Source of the DNA: Litchfieldia salsa
GTDB lineage: Bacteria > Bacillota > Bacilli > Bacillales > Bacillaceae_L
Reading direction: 5' to 3'
DNA: 56,000 nucleotides
Assembly: GCF_900104555.1 (NCBI RefSeq)
Contig: NZ_FNJU01000020.1
Location: 1-56,000, forward strand
Shown here piece after piece: positions 30,701 through 39,468 of the stretch. A program made the translations under genes and the position numbers. The notes below the pieces were generated by a model. That model saw only the letters and a program-made list of their open reading frames with translations, searched no databases and had not been told where the DNA came from. Each line of letters opens with the position of its first letter. Position 1 is the stretch's first letter.

Positions 30701-31278
30701 AAGGGATCTTCTTCAGTTAAGGGATAAATATCAACAATGCCCCCACGCAGGCTAAATTCGCCTGGGGTTGCAACCATTGATGTTCGTTCATATCCCATCT
30801 TAATTAATTGATCTAGAAGCTTTTCTAGATCAACATCAGCTCCAACCTTGAGTTCAAGCTGACTTTGAATCCATTGAGTTTTACTAGGAAGATATCTTTT
30901 CATTCCTGCAACAGGGGCAATCACAATCCCTCTTTTGGATGCACTCCAATAATTTAAAGCTTCCATTCTTTGTCCTTTTAATTCCGGACTCGAAATTCCA
31001 ATCTCAGAGGCAATGAGTTCGTTGACTGGATATAAGAACACCTCATCTTCGTTGACTAATGTAGTCAAATCTTCATAGAGTTTTTGGGCTTGAAAGAGAT
31101 TATGAGTGACTACCAATAACGGTCTTTTTGTCTCTTTATATAATGCAGCAATTAAAACTGTACGTGCTGATCCTGATAATCCAGCAACTAACTGCTCTTT
31201 TAATCCACCGTCAATTCCACTTAAAATAGATTTTATTTCTTCGTTTTCTATAAAATATTTTTGTATTCCAGCTAACAA
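27742..31278 (-). CDS. mfd: Transcription-repair coupling factor Mfd
   Basis: DNA translocase that removes RNA polymerase stalled at lesions and recruits UvrA. The 1178-aa product has the N-terminal UvrB-homology region, the CarD-like RNA polymerase interaction domain (LQIGDHVVHVNHGIGKYLG), and RecG-like translocase motifs: Walker A LLCGDVGYGKTEVA, DEEQ box IIDEEQRFG, TATPIPRTL, and the QLRGRVGRSNR motif VI, followed by the C-terminal TRCF domain. The frame is open to 31305, but GGGAGGAGGGG at 7-nt spacing points to a TTG start at 31278, giving MLAGIQKYF and the usual length. Confidence 0.96.
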   Translation of the reverse strand: MLAGIQKYFIENEEIKSILSGIDGGLKEQLVAGLSGSARTVLIAALYKETKRPLLVVTHNLFQAQKLYEDLTTLVNEDEVFLYPVNELIASEIGISSPELKGQRMEALNYWSASKRGIVIAPVAGMKRYLPSKTQWIQSQLELKVGADVDLEKLLDQLIKMGYERTSMVATPGEFSLRGGIVDIYPLTEEDPLRIELFDTEIDSIRTFSLEDQRSKKKLSSIMIGPATEILLDKHQIEEGIEQLEAGLSKSLKKLKNESLKEQLVENINHELELLKSGQHFQQMFKYISLFYKKPASLLDYIPENGAVILDEISRIFEMSDHLDKEEAEWYTNLLEEGEVIQGMNFSHDMTTFIQKSKQPYIYFSLFLRHVPHTNPQNILNLSCKQMQNFHGQMNVLKTEIERWKKGNHAVVLLGSNEDRVKKLQAVLEDYEIEGVTVGTDTELTHGKVHIVLGDLNDGFELPLQKLAVITEEELFKKRLKKSKRKQKLSNAERIKSYSELQIGDHVVHVNHGIGKYLGIETLEINGVHKDYLNIRYQGTDKLYVPVEQIDQVQKYVGSEGKEPKIYKLGGSDWKRVKKKVESSVQDIADDLIKLYAEREASKGFSYSPDGDMQREFETAFAYQETEDQIRSIHEIKQDMENERPMDRLLCGDVGYGKTEVAIRAAFKAIMDGKQVAFLVPTTILAQQHYETIRERFQDFPIKIGLLSRFRSRKQQNEVIKGLGTSSVDIVIGTHRILSKDITFRDLGLLIIDEEQRFGVTHKEKIKQLKANIDVLTLTATPIPRTLHMSMLGVRDLSVIETPPENRYPVQTYVVEYNGALVREAIERELARDGQVYFLYNRVEDIERKAEEISMLVPDARVAYAHGKMTENELESVILNFLDGQYDVLVTTTIIETGVDIPNVNTLIVHDADRMGLSQLYQLRGRVGRSNRIAYAYFTHRKDKVLTEVAERRLQAIKEFTELGSGFKIAMRDLSIRGAGNILGAQQHGFIDSVGFDLYSQMLKEAIEEKRGNGTVEKQINVEIDLELDAYIPDAYLSDGHQKIEMYKRFRTISSTEDIEELKEEMIDRFGDYPREVELLFKIAEMKVYAAIEKVESIKQNKQEITILISEAGSQTIDGQKLFLLSNEFGRMISLGMEGSRLKIVLHLKGVSTDKWLEVSQKMIQGLAEVKKENVKMT

Positions 31279-31379
31279 GCTTAAACCCCTCCTCCCTATT
31301 AACACTATAGGGTATCAAAAATCGCATTAAAGGCTCTTATTAAATACTATTAAGAAAAGCCTCGTTACAACAAAAACAG

Positions 31380-31405
31380 AAAAATGCTTTGGTGGTTGCC
31401 AAAGC
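31380..31405 (-). terminator. Terminator of fin
   Basis: Minus-strand stem GCTTTGG / CCAAAGC with a 6-nt loop, followed by ATTTTTCTGTTTTT. It starts 7 nt after the fin stop codon and separates fin from mfd. Confidence 0.88.
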
Positions 31406-31411
31406 GAATTA

Positions 31412-31642
31412 CTACTGAATGAAACGTTCATATTGATGTAAATCTGGATTGCGGTCCAATGACTCTTGACAATCCTCACAAATGGTTGTTACATGTATGT
31501 CACCTGTTGATTCATAAGTAATCATATCTTGTCTTTCTTCATCCGTTAATTGATGAAATCCAAGGCTATCACTATACAATGACATACGATCTATACTTCC
31601 AACCTTTACCCCACAATGTCGACAAAAGTAATGAAGTGCCAT
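31412..31642 (-). CDS. fin: Anti-sigma-F factor Fin
   Basis: Small zinc protein (YabK) that helps switch the forespore from sigma-F to sigma-G by binding sigma-F. The 76-aa product has two cysteine pairs, Cys7/Cys10 (CRHC) and Cys55/Cys58 (CEDC), which form a zinc ribbon, with [15 protein letters not shown] between. AAGGAGG precedes the ATG. It lies between pth and mfd, as in B. subtilis, with its own terminator. Confidence 0.93.
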   Translation of the reverse strand: MALHYFCRHCGVKVGSIDRMSLYSDSLGFHQLTDEERQDMITYESTGDIHVTTICEDCQESLDRNPDLHQYERFIQ

Positions 31643-31786
31643 ATTAACTTCCTCCTTAACTGTACAATCAATAACAGAACTATTTTTTTCCTATTATGAA
31701 CAGTTAAGTGGATCTTTATTCATCGTACCACTATTTTATAAGTAGAGTCTAATTAATATTTCACTCTTTATAAATTAATGACAAGT

Positions 31787-32347
31787 TTAGCTATTATATT
31801 CATTCATTACTTGTAAAAAAGGTGTGTTTAGCCATTTTTCACAAGCACTAGCAGACTTCATGACTGAGTCTCTTACATCCTGGGCTTCTTCAGGTAAAAA
31901 GCGTCCTAATACATAATCCGGTACTTTCATTCCGTTTTTAGGTCGATCGATCCCTATACGGATGCGATTAAATTCCTGTGTGCCTAAATGAGCAATAGTC
32001 GACTTTATCCCATTATGCCCACCAGCACTTCCCTTAGTCCGTATTCTAATCTTTCCTATCGGTAAATCTAGATCATCATATATAACTAACAACTCTTCAA
32101 TTGCAATATCATAGTAATCCATGATTGCTCTAATTGATTCACCAGACAAATTCATATATGTAAGTGGTTTTAAAAGCAGGACCTTTGTTCCAGCGATATT
32201 TCCTATCCCATAGATCCCTTTATGTTTTGCTTGATCTAATGAAATTTCTAAGCTATTAGAAAGTTCATCAATGACTTTAAATCCAATATTATGTCTAGTT
32301 TCTTCATACTGCTTCCCTGGGTTTCCTAGACCAACTATGCATTTCAT
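31787..32347 (-). CDS. pth: Peptidyl-tRNA hydrolase
   Basis: Frees tRNA from peptidyl-tRNA dropped by ribosomes; known as spoVC in B. subtilis. The 186-aa protein has [23 protein letters not shown] with catalytic His (about residue 20), the PLTYMNLSG and [13 protein letters not shown] segments and GGHNGIKS. Complete. Terminators or large hairpins flank it on the upstream side (32380-32480), so it may be transcribed separately or by readthrough from rplY. Confidence 0.96.
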   Translation of the reverse strand: MKCIVGLGNPGKQYEETRHNIGFKVIDELSNSLEISLDQAKHKGIYGIGNIAGTKVLLLKPLTYMNLSGESIRAIMDYYDIAIEELLVIYDDLDLPIGKIRIRTKGSAGGHNGIKSTIAHLGTQEFNRIRIGIDRPKNGMKVPDYVLGRFLPEEAQDVRDSVMKSASACEKWLNTPFLQVMNEYNS

Positions 32348-32379
32348 TATAAGCCCCCCTTTTCCATTATATATAAAAG

Positions 32380-32480
32380 GACTGACCCATTAGGAAAGTG
32401 TCTTGTACACATTGACCGTCTCTTGAGCGAAATTTGATTCCGACAAGGATCATGTGGTACAAGACACTTAAAGGTCAGTC
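32380..32480. repeat. 101-bp extended hairpin between rplY (ctc) and pth
   Basis: Outer arms GACTGACC (32380-32387) and GGTCAGTC (32473-32480); inner perfect 13-bp arms AAGTGTCTTGTAC (32396-32408) and its complement (32457-32469), which extend by ACAT/ATGT past a one-base bulge. The interior adds CTTG/CAAG pairing. On the minus strand the hairpin is followed by CCUUUUAUAU, so it can end rplY transcription, but the size fits a MITE-like element or structured RNA better than a simple terminator. Its ends resemble those of the hairpin after cysK. Confidence 0.8.
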
Positions 32481-32486
32481 TACATT

Positions 32487-33122
32487 TTATTCACCAGCTG
32501 GTGGTTTTTCTTCGCGTCCTTCTACCGATTCAGGTATTCCTTCTTCTTGCTCTTCACCAGTACTAATCTCTTCTTCTTGTCTTGGAGCCAGTATAGATGC
32601 GACAACCTGCTCCTTATCTTGAAGGATTTCATATGAGCCTGAATGAGGGATATCACCTACAAGAAGCGTCTCTCCAACTGCTAAACCACTAATATCAATG
32701 TCGATTGATTGAGGAATGTCAGATGGAAGGGCCTCGATTAAGAGTTGATGAAGGGGTTGCTGTAGGACACCTCCATCTTTTACTCCTATTGCCTCTCCAA
32801 TTAAATGAATGTTAACATCGACTTCAACTTTCTCAGACATATTAACAATTTGGAAATCTGCATGTAGGACATCACCTTTAATGGAGTCCCTTTGAATTTC
32901 ATGAACCATTACAGGATGCTGTTCAGTATTAACATTAAGATTAATAATTCCGTTTCTACCAGTTTCCCTAATTGTTTTGAGAAAATCTATACTATTGATG
33001 TAAATTGGTTCACTTGTATCAACGCCATTTAAAATAGCTGGTATATTTCCCTCTTGTCTAATCTTTCTTATATTTGATTGTTTTTCACCTGTTCGTGGTT
33101 TAGCTTCTAAAGTAGTTGCCAT
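32487..33122 (-). CDS. rplY: Ribosomal protein bL25 / general stress protein Ctc
   Basis: Binds 5S rRNA in the 50S subunit; in B. subtilis ctc is a classic sigma-B stress gene. The 211-aa product has an N-terminal L25 beta-barrel (about 5-95) with KIRQEGNIPAIL, a TL5/CTC-type beta C-domain (about 100-180) and a long acidic tail rich in Glu and Pro. The ATG follows GGAAGGTGAGG. It lies 87 nt after prs, with a possible sigma-B promoter in the gap. Confidence 0.95.
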   Translation of the reverse strand: MATTLEAKPRTGEKQSNIRKIRQEGNIPAILNGVDTSEPIYINSIDFLKTIRETGRNGIINLNVNTEQHPVMVHEIQRDSIKGDVLHADFQIVNMSEKVEVDVNIHLIGEAIGVKDGGVLQQPLHQLLIEALPSDIPQSIDIDISGLAVGETLLVGDIPHSGSYEILQDKEQVVASILAPRQEEEISTGEEQEEGIPESVEGREEKPPAGE

Positions 33123-33166
33123 ATTGCCTCACCTTCCTGAAGTTAATTTATCTTGATATATATAAA

Positions 33167-33192
33167 TTAACCTAAACAGGCATGGTCTAAAC
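33167..33192 (-). promoter_or_regulatory. Possible sigma-B promoter of rplY (ctc)
   Basis: Minus-strand GTTTAG (33187-33192), 14-bp spacer, GGTTAA (33167-33172). This partly matches the sigma-B pattern GTTTaa-N12-14-GGGTAT and lies 45 nt upstream of the start. The assignment leans on ctc being a sigma-B gene in B. subtilis. Confidence 0.4.
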
Positions 33193-33209
33193 AAAATGTT
33201 TAGAAAAGC

Positions 33210-34163
33210 TTAATCAAAAAGAGTACTTACTGATTGGTCTTCATATACTCTGATGATCGCTTCACTTATTAATTTTGCAACTGATAATTCCACAATCTTA
33301 TCAATTTTCTTTTCTTCTGGTAATTCAATTGTGTTTGTAACAACGAGTTCCTTAATTTGAGAATTTTGAATTCGTTCAATTGCTGGACCAGATAATACAG
33401 GATGTGTACAACACGCAAATACTTCTGTTGCACCATTTTCAATCAAAGCATTTGCAGCTAAAGTAATCGTTCCAGCTGTATCAATAATATCGTCAATAAG
33501 AATCGCTGTTTTACCTTCAATATGACCAACAATATTCATAACTTCTGCTACATTAGGGCGTGGTCTGCGCTTGTCAATGATCGCAATCGGAGCTTTTAGA
33601 CGATCCGCCAGCTTACGAGCTCTTGTTACACCCCCATGATCAGGAGAGACGATAACAATATCCTTAAGTTCTTTACCCATGAAGTAGTCAGCTAAAATTG
33701 GAACACCCATTAGGTGGTCAATCAAGATATCAAAGAACCCTTGAATTTGAGGAGCATGTAAATCCAAAGTAATAACTCGAGTAGCTCCAGCCGTTTCTAA
33801 GAGATTAGCAATTAGCTTAGCCGTAATCGGTTCTCTAGCCCTCGCTTTACGGTCTTGACGTGCATAGCCATAGTAAGGCATTACAATTGTAATTGTCTTT
33901 GCTGCTGCACGTTTCAGAGCATCTATCATAATTAATAATTCCATAATGTGTTCATTAACAGGACCACTTGTCGACTGAATTACGAAAACATCACAACCAC
34001 GAATACTCTCATCGATATTAATCTGAATTTCACCATCACTAAAACGGTCTACTGAACATTTACCTAGACCTATTCCAACTTCTTTTGCAATTTCCTCAGC
34101 CAAACTGCGGTTAGAGTTTAGGGAAAAGATTTTTAAACTAGAATTTAAATATTGTTTCGGCAT
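33210..34163 (-). CDS. prs: Ribose-phosphate pyrophosphokinase
   Basis: Makes PRPP from ribose 5-phosphate and ATP for purine, pyrimidine, His, Trp and NAD synthesis. The 317-aa class I enzyme has [33 protein letters not shown], the signature [12 protein letters not shown] and the PRPP-binding DIIDTAGTI. The start at 34163 is set by GGAGG at 11-nt spacing and by family length; an ATG six codons upstream overlaps the ribosome site. It follows glmU by about 24 nt. Confidence 0.97.
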   Translation of the reverse strand: MPKQYLNSSLKIFSLNSNRSLAEEIAKEVGIGLGKCSVDRFSDGEIQINIDESIRGCDVFVIQSTSGPVNEHIMELLIMIDALKRAAAKTITIVMPYYGYARQDRKARAREPITAKLIANLLETAGATRVITLDLHAPQIQGFFDILIDHLMGVPILADYFMGKELKDIVIVSPDHGGVTRARKLADRLKAPIAIIDKRRPRPNVAEVMNIVGHIEGKTAILIDDIIDTAGTITLAANALIENGATEVFACCTHPVLSGPAIERIQNSQIKELVVTNTIELPEEKKIDKIVELSVAKLISEAIIRVYEDQSVSTLFD

Positions 34164-34187
34164 GTTAATTAAAGCCTCCATTAGGAA

Positions 34188-35561
34188 TTATTCTTTTTTA
34201 TTTAACTTATCTACATACTCTTCTTTATTTACTTGGCGAGCTCTTGCAATTGATAAAGCTTTGCTCGGTACATCTTTATTTATGGTTGACCCTGCCGCAA
34301 TATAAGCACCCTTACCAATTGTTACTGGAGCAATTAAATTGGAATTACATCCAACAAACACATGATCTTCAATTTTTGTAAGATACTTCTTTTTACCATC
34401 ATAATTAACAGTAATTGTTCCACAGCCCATATTTACCTTTGCCCCTACTTCTGCATCACCAATATAGCTTAAATGTGAAGCCTTACTTCCCTTGCCAAAT
34501 ACAGCTTTCTTAATCTCAACAAAGTTTCCAATCTTTACTTCATCATGAATCATTGATTCTGGTCTAATATGTGCAAATGGACCAATCGTAACATCATTTC
34601 CGATATTGCTATTATGTGCAACTGATTGTCGGATAATCGTTCTTTCGCCAATCTTACAAGCACTAATTTCTGTATGTGGTCCAATCTCACAATTGGCTGA
34701 AATTTCTGTTTCATCAGAAATAATAGTTCCAGGAAGAATAACAGTATCCTGCCCTATCAATGCCCCCGCTGAAATATACGTATTAGTAGGATCAATGATC
34801 GTAACACCATTAAGCATATGATGTTTATTAATTCTTAATTGCATGGTTTTCTCAGCCTGACTTAAGGCATATCGATCATTAACACCTAATGTTTCTGAGA
34901 AATTTGGGGTTTGGTACGCGGAAACGATGTGACCTTGATTCTTTAATATTTCGATAACATCTGGTAAGTAATATTCACCTTGTACATTTTGATTAGATAC
35001 ATTCTTTAACGCATCAAAGAGTAACTGGTTATCAAAGCAATAGGTGCCAGTATTAATTTCACGAACAGTACGCTCTTGTTCACTTGCGTCTTTGTGCTCA
35101 ACAATTTTCTCTACATTCCCTTTTTGATTGCGAATAATTCTCCCATATCCGGTTGGGTCCTCTGCAAAAGCAGTGAGAATTGTAGCCTTAGCACCTTCAT
35201 TCTCATGATGCGTAAGTAACTCCTCCATCGTAGTTGAAGTAATTAGAGGGGTATCACCACAAATAACTAGTGTCACTCCTTCTTTCCCTTCTAAGATCGA
35301 TGAGGCCTGCATGACTGCATGTGCTGTACCTAGTTGTTCCTCCTGTAGGGCATACTCACTAACTTCACCTAGCTGTGACTTTACTAAATCTGCTCCATGG
35401 CCAATAATCGTAACTAGCTTCTTAACATTCACTGCTTGCACTTGATCAACGACATGTTGTACCATAGGTTTTCCACATACTGGATGTAACACTTTATATA
35501 ATGTTGATTTCATTCTTGTTCCTTGACCTGCTGCTAAAATCACTGCAAACCGATTTGTCAT
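34188..35561 (-). CDS. glmU: Bifunctional UDP-N-acetylglucosamine pyrophosphorylase / glucosamine-1-phosphate acetyltransferase
   Basis: Makes UDP-GlcNAc for peptidoglycan and teichoic acid. The 457-aa product has an N-terminal nucleotidyltransferase ([11 protein letters not shown] at 9-19, [14 protein letters not shown]) and a C-terminal left-handed beta-helix of hexapeptide repeats from about 250 on ([32 protein letters not shown]), with the acetyltransferase His in this segment. Known as gcaD in B. subtilis; forms the glmU-prs unit from the promoter at 35596-35624. Confidence 0.97.
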   Translation of the reverse strand: MTNRFAVILAAGQGTRMKSTLYKVLHPVCGKPMVQHVVDQVQAVNVKKLVTIIGHGADLVKSQLGEVSEYALQEEQLGTAHAVMQASSILEGKEGVTLVICGDTPLITSTTMEELLTHHENEGAKATILTAFAEDPTGYGRIIRNQKGNVEKIVEHKDASEQERTVREINTGTYCFDNQLLFDALKNVSNQNVQGEYYLPDVIEILKNQGHIVSAYQTPNFSETLGVNDRYALSQAEKTMQLRINKHHMLNGVTIIDPTNTYISAGALIGQDTVILPGTIISDETEISANCEIGPHTEISACKIGERTIIRQSVAHNSNIGNDVTIGPFAHIRPESMIHDEVKIGNFVEIKKAVFGKGSKASHLSYIGDAEVGAKVNMGCGTITVNYDGKKKYLTKIEDHVFVGCNSNLIAPVTIGKGAYIAAGSTINKDVPSKALSIARARQVNKEEYVDKLNKKE

Positions 35562-35595
35562 TTAGAGGCCTCCAATAACCTTTTTATCCATTACG

Positions 35596-35624
35596 AATAT
35601 ATCTTAAATACCGCGCTTTTTCAA
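35596..35624 (-). promoter_or_regulatory. Sigma-A promoter of glmU-prs
   Basis: Minus-strand -35 TTGAAA (35619-35624), 17-bp spacer, -10 TATATT (35596-35601), 35 nt upstream of the glmU start. Confidence 0.75.
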
Positions 35625-35742
35625 GGAAACAAGTAAAACTCTATAAATTAAGTTTATTATTTTGTGCAGAGTTGAAAGGGAGGCATGTATATTATTAGTG
35701 GAATAATTGAAGGGGTTTTGAAAATTTTTGTATGGCCCCAAT

Positions 35743-35772
35743 AAAAAAGAGCCTATACTTTTATGTAGGCTC
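35743..35772 (-). terminator. Terminator of spoVG
   Basis: Minus-strand stem GAGCCTA / TAGGCTC with a 10-nt AT-rich loop, followed by six U residues. It lies 20 nt after the spoVG stop. Confidence 0.85.
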
Positions 35773-35791
35773 CTCGATGTATATGACTAAA

Positions 35792-36082
35792 TTATGATGC
35801 ACCAGCTTCTTCAAACTCTACTTCTAATTCGCCTAAACGGTGATACTCTGCTAGTACAGCATCTTGAATTTTCCCTCGTGTACTAGAGTTAATCGGATGG
35901 GCAATATCTCTAAACTCTCCATCAGGAGTACGCTTACTTGGCATTGCAACAAACAAACCATTGTTTCCATCAATTACACGAATATCATGAACCACAAATT
36001 CATGATCCAATGTAATCGAAGCAATTGCTCTCATACGGCCTTCGGTATTAACACGGCGTAATCTTACGTCAGTTACTTCCAT
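35792..36082 (-). CDS. spoVG: RNA/DNA-binding regulator SpoVG
   Basis: Conserved small regulator; needed for cortex formation and for controlling asymmetric division in B. subtilis. The 96-aa product starts [10 protein letters not shown] after an AAAGGTGGTGA site; twenty further upstream codons are open but non-conserved. It has the family core [18 protein letters not shown] and an acidic C-terminus. Transcribed from the sigma-H promoter at 36137-36163, itself under AbrB control in B. subtilis. Confidence 0.97.
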   Translation of the reverse strand: MEVTDVRLRRVNTEGRMRAIASITLDHEFVVHDIRVIDGNNGLFVAMPSKRTPDGEFRDIAHPINSSTRGKIQDAVLAEYHRLGELEVEFEEAGAS

Positions 36083-36136
36083 TCTGTTCACCACCTTTTC
36101 CATTGATAATAAACAAAGATAAAACTTAGTTATACT

Positions 36137-36163
36137 ATTCAACGGAAATTCTTTATCTCCTGC
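36137..36163 (-). promoter_or_regulatory. Sigma-H promoter of spoVG
   Basis: Minus-strand -35 GCAGGAGAT (36155-36163) and -10 GTTGAAT (36137-36143) with an 11-bp spacer match the sigma-H pattern RnAGGAwWW-N11-12-RnnGAAT. The -10 to start distance is 55 nt. AT-rich sequence upstream (about 36165-36230) is where AbrB binds in B. subtilis. Confidence 0.85.
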
Positions 36164-36230
36164 AAAATCAGAAAAAATTTTTAATATTTTTCAAAATTTG
36201 GTGAACAAATGGAAATTTTGATAGTAACTA

Positions 36231-36605
36231 TTATTTTACAAGTGCGATTAATTCGATTTCAATTAGAACATCTTTAGGTAAACGAGCAACTTCAACACAA
36301 GATCGAGCCGGCTTATGAGTTGAAAAGTATGCTCCATACACCTCATTGATAGCAGCAAAATCATCCATGTTTTTTATAAATACAGTCGCTTTTACTACTG
36401 TTTCAAATGATGCACCAGCAGCCTCTAACACTGCTGATAAATTTTTAAATACCTGTTCCGCTTGCTCTTTTACTCCACCTTCAATCAACTGACCTTCAGC
36501 TGTTAATGGGATTTGTCCTGAGCTATAAAACATGTTATTGACAACGATTCCTTGCGAATAAGGTCCAATAGCTTGTGGTGCAAAGTCTGTTTGAACAACT
36601 TTCAT
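36231..36605 (-). CDS. ridA: Enamine/imine deaminase RidA (YabJ)
   Basis: Trimeric YjgF/YER057c/UK114-family protein that hydrolyses reactive 2-aminoacrylate-type intermediates; in B. subtilis it is linked to PurR and purine control. The 124-aa product has GPYSQG (14-19), the YSSGQIPL strand, and Arg101 in [15 protein letters not shown], the carboxylate-binding arginine. The start is 3 nt from the purR stop, so the two are co-translated. Confidence 0.96.
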   Translation of the reverse strand: MKVVQTDFAPQAIGPYSQGIVVNNMFYSSGQIPLTAEGQLIEGGVKEQAEQVFKNLSAVLEAAGASFETVVKATVFIKNMDDFAAINEVYGAYFSTHKPARSCVEVARLPKDVLIEIELIALVK

Positions 36606-36607
36606 GA

Positions 36608-37477
36608 TTATTCCTCCAATTCTTCATCAACCTGATTTTTGATTTCCTTTATATCTTTTAAAAAGTGGAAATAGTTACCTAAGTCTACCTGTATCTGCTT
36701 CTCTTTGACATCAACACATGTTAATTTAATTAGTGATATGTACTCGTCAACTAGACGTTCCTCAGTATTTTCCGATTCGACCAATACACCAATTCCCGCA
36801 ACTTTTGCATTGAATTCCTCAAGTATACTAATCATTCCATTAATAGTGCCGCCCGCCTTCATAAAGTCATCAATAATGAGAACCTTCGAGCCCTCTTGTA
36901 GACTTCTTTTTGCAAGCACCATCGTTTGTATTCTTTTTGTTGATCCTGATACATAATTAATACTAACTGTAGAACCTTCAGTAACCTTACTGTCTCTTCT
37001 TACAATGACTACAGGAACATTTAAATAGTTAGCGACAGCATAGGCTAAAGGGATTCCCTTTGTAGCAACTGTCATAACAACATCAATTTCTCGGTCTCCA
37101 TAAACAGAAGCATATAACTTTCCAATTTGATTAACTAGCTTTGGGTTCCCAAGTATGTCTGTTAGATAGAGATACCCACCTGGTAATAATCGCTCTGGCT
37201 TAGCTATCTGTTCACATAGATTTTCTATAAAAACCTTTGCCTCTTGGGACCCTATATGAGGAATATATCTAACTCCACCAGCTGCACCTGCAACAGTAAG
37301 TAAAGTACCTATTCCTTGCTGCTCAAATGCTTGTTTAATGATTGTTAAATCTTCACTAATAGAAGATTTCGCCGAATCATACCGATCTGCAAAATAGGAT
37401 AGAGATACTAGATGCTGTGGATGTTCAAGTAAGTAATTCGTCATATCAACAAGCCTACCGCTACGACGGAATTTCAT
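36608..37477 (-). CDS. purR: Purine operon repressor PurR
   Basis: Represses purine biosynthesis genes; PRPP relieves repression. The 289-aa protein has an N-terminal winged helix (about 1-75, [20 protein letters not shown] region) and a phosphoribosyltransferase-like C-domain with the PRPP loop [13 protein letters not shown] (199-211). Follows ispE by 61 nt and precedes ridA by 2 nt. No PurBox was found in its own upstream sequence by eye. Confidence 0.96.
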   Translation of the reverse strand: MKFRRSGRLVDMTNYLLEHPQHLVSLSYFADRYDSAKSSISEDLTIIKQAFEQQGIGTLLTVAGAAGGVRYIPHIGSQEAKVFIENLCEQIAKPERLLPGGYLYLTDILGNPKLVNQIGKLYASVYGDREIDVVMTVATKGIPLAYAVANYLNVPVVIVRRDSKVTEGSTVSINYVSGSTKRIQTMVLAKRSLQEGSKVLIIDDFMKAGGTINGMISILEEFNAKVAGIGVLVESENTEERLVDEYISLIKLTCVDVKEKQIQVDLGNYFHFLKDIKEIKNQVDEELEE

Positions 37478-37538
37478 TTTTCTTCCACCTCCATAAAATC
37501 CGAATATTTAATAGTAAATATACCACCATTATACGGAT

Positions 37539-38408
37539 TTAATCAAGAGTGTTCCGTTCTCCGATCAAACGTACTGCATATACTTGATCACAGAAGCCTC
37601 GAAGTCCATTATAAATCCTTTGCATCCTTGATTCATGTTGAACAAGACCAAATACGGTAGGACCACTACCGCTCATTAAAACTGCATCCGCACCAAACTT
37701 TTTCATCTGTTCTTTTATATGTGCTACTTCCGGATGCATTTTTAGGGTAACATCTTCTAATACATTACCGACTAATTTGCAAATCTCACTATAATCATGC
37801 TCTTTAATGGCATTTATCATTCCATCAACATCAGGATGATTAACATGCTCTAATGAAAGATTTTTATAAACATCCGCAGTTGAGACACCAATTGAAGGCT
37901 TCGCAAGAATAATCCAACAATGTGGAGGTGACTCGATATGTTTGATTTTCTCTCCACGACCCGTAGCAAGTGCTGTTCCACCGTAAACACAAAAAGAAAC
38001 ATCCGAACCAATTTCAGCTCCTATTTCAGCTAATTCATCAATACTTAATTGAAGATTCCATAGTTTGTTTAAACCTCTTAATGTAGCTGCTGCATCACTA
38101 CTTCCTCCAGCTAAGCCCGCTGCCACTGGAATAGTCTTCATAATGGTGATAGCAACACCTCTATTGATATTAAATCTCTTCTTTAAAAGGTTTGCCGCTT
38201 GAAATGCGAGATTTCTGTTGTCATCAGGTACATAACGACTATGGGAAACAATTTTAATTGTATCCTCCGGTATCTCAACAAGTTCAATCCTGTCAGCTAG
38301 ATCAATTGTTGTCATTATCATTTTAACCTCATGATAACCATCAGAACGCTTTCCGATTACATCAAGTGCTAAATTGATTTTTGCCGGAGCCTTTACTAAT
38401 AATTTCAT
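37539..38408 (-). CDS. ispE: 4-diphosphocytidyl-2-C-methyl-D-erythritol kinase
   Basis: GHMP kinase of the MEP isoprenoid pathway; phosphorylates CDP-methylerythritol. The 289-aa protein has [23 protein letters not shown] near the N-terminus, the ATP loop [16 protein letters not shown] and the C-terminal [11 protein letters not shown] motif 3. The start at 38408 uses TAGGTGGAT as ribosome site; three upstream codons overlap it. An extended -10 promoter is visible at 38514-38522. Confidence 0.96.
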   Translation of the reverse strand: MKLLVKAPAKINLALDVIGKRSDGYHEVKMIMTTIDLADRIELVEIPEDTIKIVSHSRYVPDDNRNLAFQAANLLKKRFNINRGVAITIMKTIPVAAGLAGGSSDAAATLRGLNKLWNLQLSIDELAEIGAEIGSDVSFCVYGGTALATGRGEKIKHIESPPHCWIILAKPSIGVSTADVYKNLSLEHVNHPDVDGMINAIKEHDYSEICKLVGNVLEDVTLKMHPEVAHIKEQMKKFGADAVLMSGSGPTVFGLVQHESRMQRIYNGLRGFCDQVYAVRLIGERNTLD

Positions 38409-38513
38409 TAAATCCACCTACTTCATCATTCACTTCATTAAAATTGCTTGGCTAAAGTCTTTCAACATCGATTAATCCGTCTATTTCCCACTCAATTTCA
38501 TGTTATTACCCAC

Positions 38514-38522
38514 ATTGTACCA
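38514..38522 (-). promoter_or_regulatory. Extended -10 promoter candidate for ispE-purR-ridA
   Basis: Minus-strand TGG-TACAAT without a good -35, 106 nt upstream of ispE. A TGTCGAA (38550-38556, minus) like a Spo0A box stands about 30 bp further upstream; it may be coincidental, since this 7-mer is expected by chance a few times in 56 kb. Confidence 0.45.
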
Positions 38523-38596
38523 TAAAATAAAGGAGAAATATCTCTACATTTCGACACCCTTACTATTGTAACCTTTACGCCACTTTTAACTTTGTT

Positions 38597-38628
38597 AAAA
38601 AACAGTCGAAGCAATGCCTCGACTGTTT
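38597..38628 (-). terminator. Terminator of sspF
   Basis: Minus-strand 9-bp stem AACAGTCGA / TCGACTGTT with a 9-nt loop and a U-rich tail (UUUUU). It lies about 28 nt after the sspF stop. Confidence 0.88.
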
Positions 38629-38655
38629 AGGTGATAAGATGAATATAGGAACGAA

Positions 38656-38841
38656 TTAGGATTTATTCTTATCATTAGCTAAGTGCATTTGTGCAATTTC
38701 TACTGCTCTTTTAACCATATTCCCTGCTTCATTAGCCTTTATTGCTCCCCAACCTTCATCCTTAACAGTATCGTAAAAGCCTAAATCTTTTGCTAATTCT
38801 TCTTTAAAATGATTTGTCATCAATCCTCTTCTTCTACTCAT
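38656..38841 (-). CDS. sspF: Small acid-soluble spore protein SspF (alpha/beta type)
   Basis: Minor DNA-binding spore coat-of-DNA protein made in the forespore. The 61-aa product has the alpha/beta SASP pattern: [12 protein letters not shown] (including the germination-protease-like site region), [21 protein letters not shown]. The start is placed at ATG 38841 (MSRRRGLM); a TTG two codons upstream is also possible, as GGAG stands 10 nt from the ATG and 4 nt from the TTG. It is a monocistronic gene with its own terminator, between veg and ispE. Confidence 0.94.
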   Translation of the reverse strand: MSRRRGLMTNHFKEELAKDLGFYDTVKDEGWGAIKANEAGNMVKRAVEIAQMHLANDKNKS

Positions 38842-38896
38842 AGTCAAAGCACTCCTTTTTAACCAGAGATCGTGTATCTAAACGGAGATACTTTAC

Positions 38897-38937
38897 TAGT
38901 ATTTGAAGAGTGATCCTTAATTTATGTATCCGCTTTA
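38897..38937 (-). promoter_or_regulatory. Weak sigma-G promoter candidate for sspF
   Basis: Minus-strand AATACTA (38897-38903) differs by one base from the sigma-G -10 CATACTA; ACATA (38933-38937) could be the -35 but at a long spacing. sspF is a sigma-G gene in B. subtilis. Weak evidence. Confidence 0.3.
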
Positions 38938-38950
38938 TTTATAAATAAAC

Positions 38951-38977
38951 AAAAAGCAGCAAACCAAGGTCTACTGC
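38951..38977 (-). terminator. Terminator of veg, overlapping its stop codon
   Basis: Minus-strand stem GCAGTAGACC / GGTTTGCTGC (two G-U pairs) followed by UUUUUGUUUAUUU. The UAG stop of veg (38971-38973) is inside the 5' arm, so ribosomes finishing veg would cover the hairpin. Confidence 0.8.
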
Positions 38978-39240
38978 CCACTTATCGCTAAATTCCCAGT
39001 TGTCTCATCAAAAAATGTAAGTTGAACGGTTTCAGTTAATACGTCTGCATAGCTATAAGATACTCTCTCGAATGAATTCTCATCCTGATCAAGTTCTATC
39101 ACAAATACTGAGGGATATGTTTCCGCAAGTACTCCTGAGCGCTCTATCGTTTTTCTACGACCACCATTAGCTTTTAATGTAAGTCGTTTGCCAAGATTAA
39201 AGTCTAAATTCTTTTTAATATCCAGCAACGTTTTACCCAT
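38971..39240 (-). CDS. veg: Veg protein
   Basis: Very highly transcribed small protein of Bacillus, reported to stimulate biofilm gene expression; biochemical role unclear. The 89-aa product carries the near-invariant core [20 protein letters not shown] and a [23 protein letters not shown]-type segment of DUF1021. GAGGTGGAGTGA precedes the ATG. Two consensus promoters upstream and a terminator at the stop make it a strong single-gene unit. Confidence 0.96.
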   Translation of the reverse strand: MGKTLLDIKKNLDFNLGKRLTLKANGGRRKTIERSGVLAETYPSVFVIELDQDENSFERVSYSYADVLTETVQLTFFDETTGNLAISGQ

Positions 39241-39261
39241 TCACTCCACCTCACTATTTGT

Positions 39262-39290
39262 ATTATACCACTACACACCAAATCAGTCAA
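39262..39290 (-). promoter_or_regulatory. veg promoter P1 (near-consensus sigma-A)
   Basis: Minus-strand -35 TTGACT (39285-39290), 17-bp spacer, -10 TATAAT (39262-39267) preceded by TGG. The downstream one of two veg promoters. Confidence 0.92.
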
Positions 39291-39301
39291 ATAAAATTAA
39301 A

Positions 39302-39331
39302 ATTATACCAGTGAAACAATTTGATTGTCAA
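39302..39331 (-). promoter_or_regulatory. veg promoter P2 (consensus sigma-A)
   Basis: Minus-strand -35 TTGACA (39326-39331), 18-bp spacer, -10 TATAAT (39302-39307) preceded by TGG. Both hexamers are exact consensus. B. subtilis veg also has tandem promoters. Confidence 0.9.
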
Positions 39332-39468
39332 TCATTATTTTACAACAAAATTTTCACCTTACACCACTTATTATGTACATGTCTTTAACAATTATGTAAG
39401 GGAATACAATTTTTTCAAGAATACCAAAAAAGCTAATCCTCATTACCTCTTTGGATTAGCTTTAATGG

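Noticed and set aside
35685-35744. 19-residue hydrophobic peptide frame on the plus strand between glmU and spoVG
   Set aside because: GGGAGG is only one base from the ATG, and no plus-strand promoter or conservation argument is available.
38550-38556. Spo0A box upstream of ispE
   Set aside because: Also a single heptamer at chance frequency, with no known Spo0A control of ispE.
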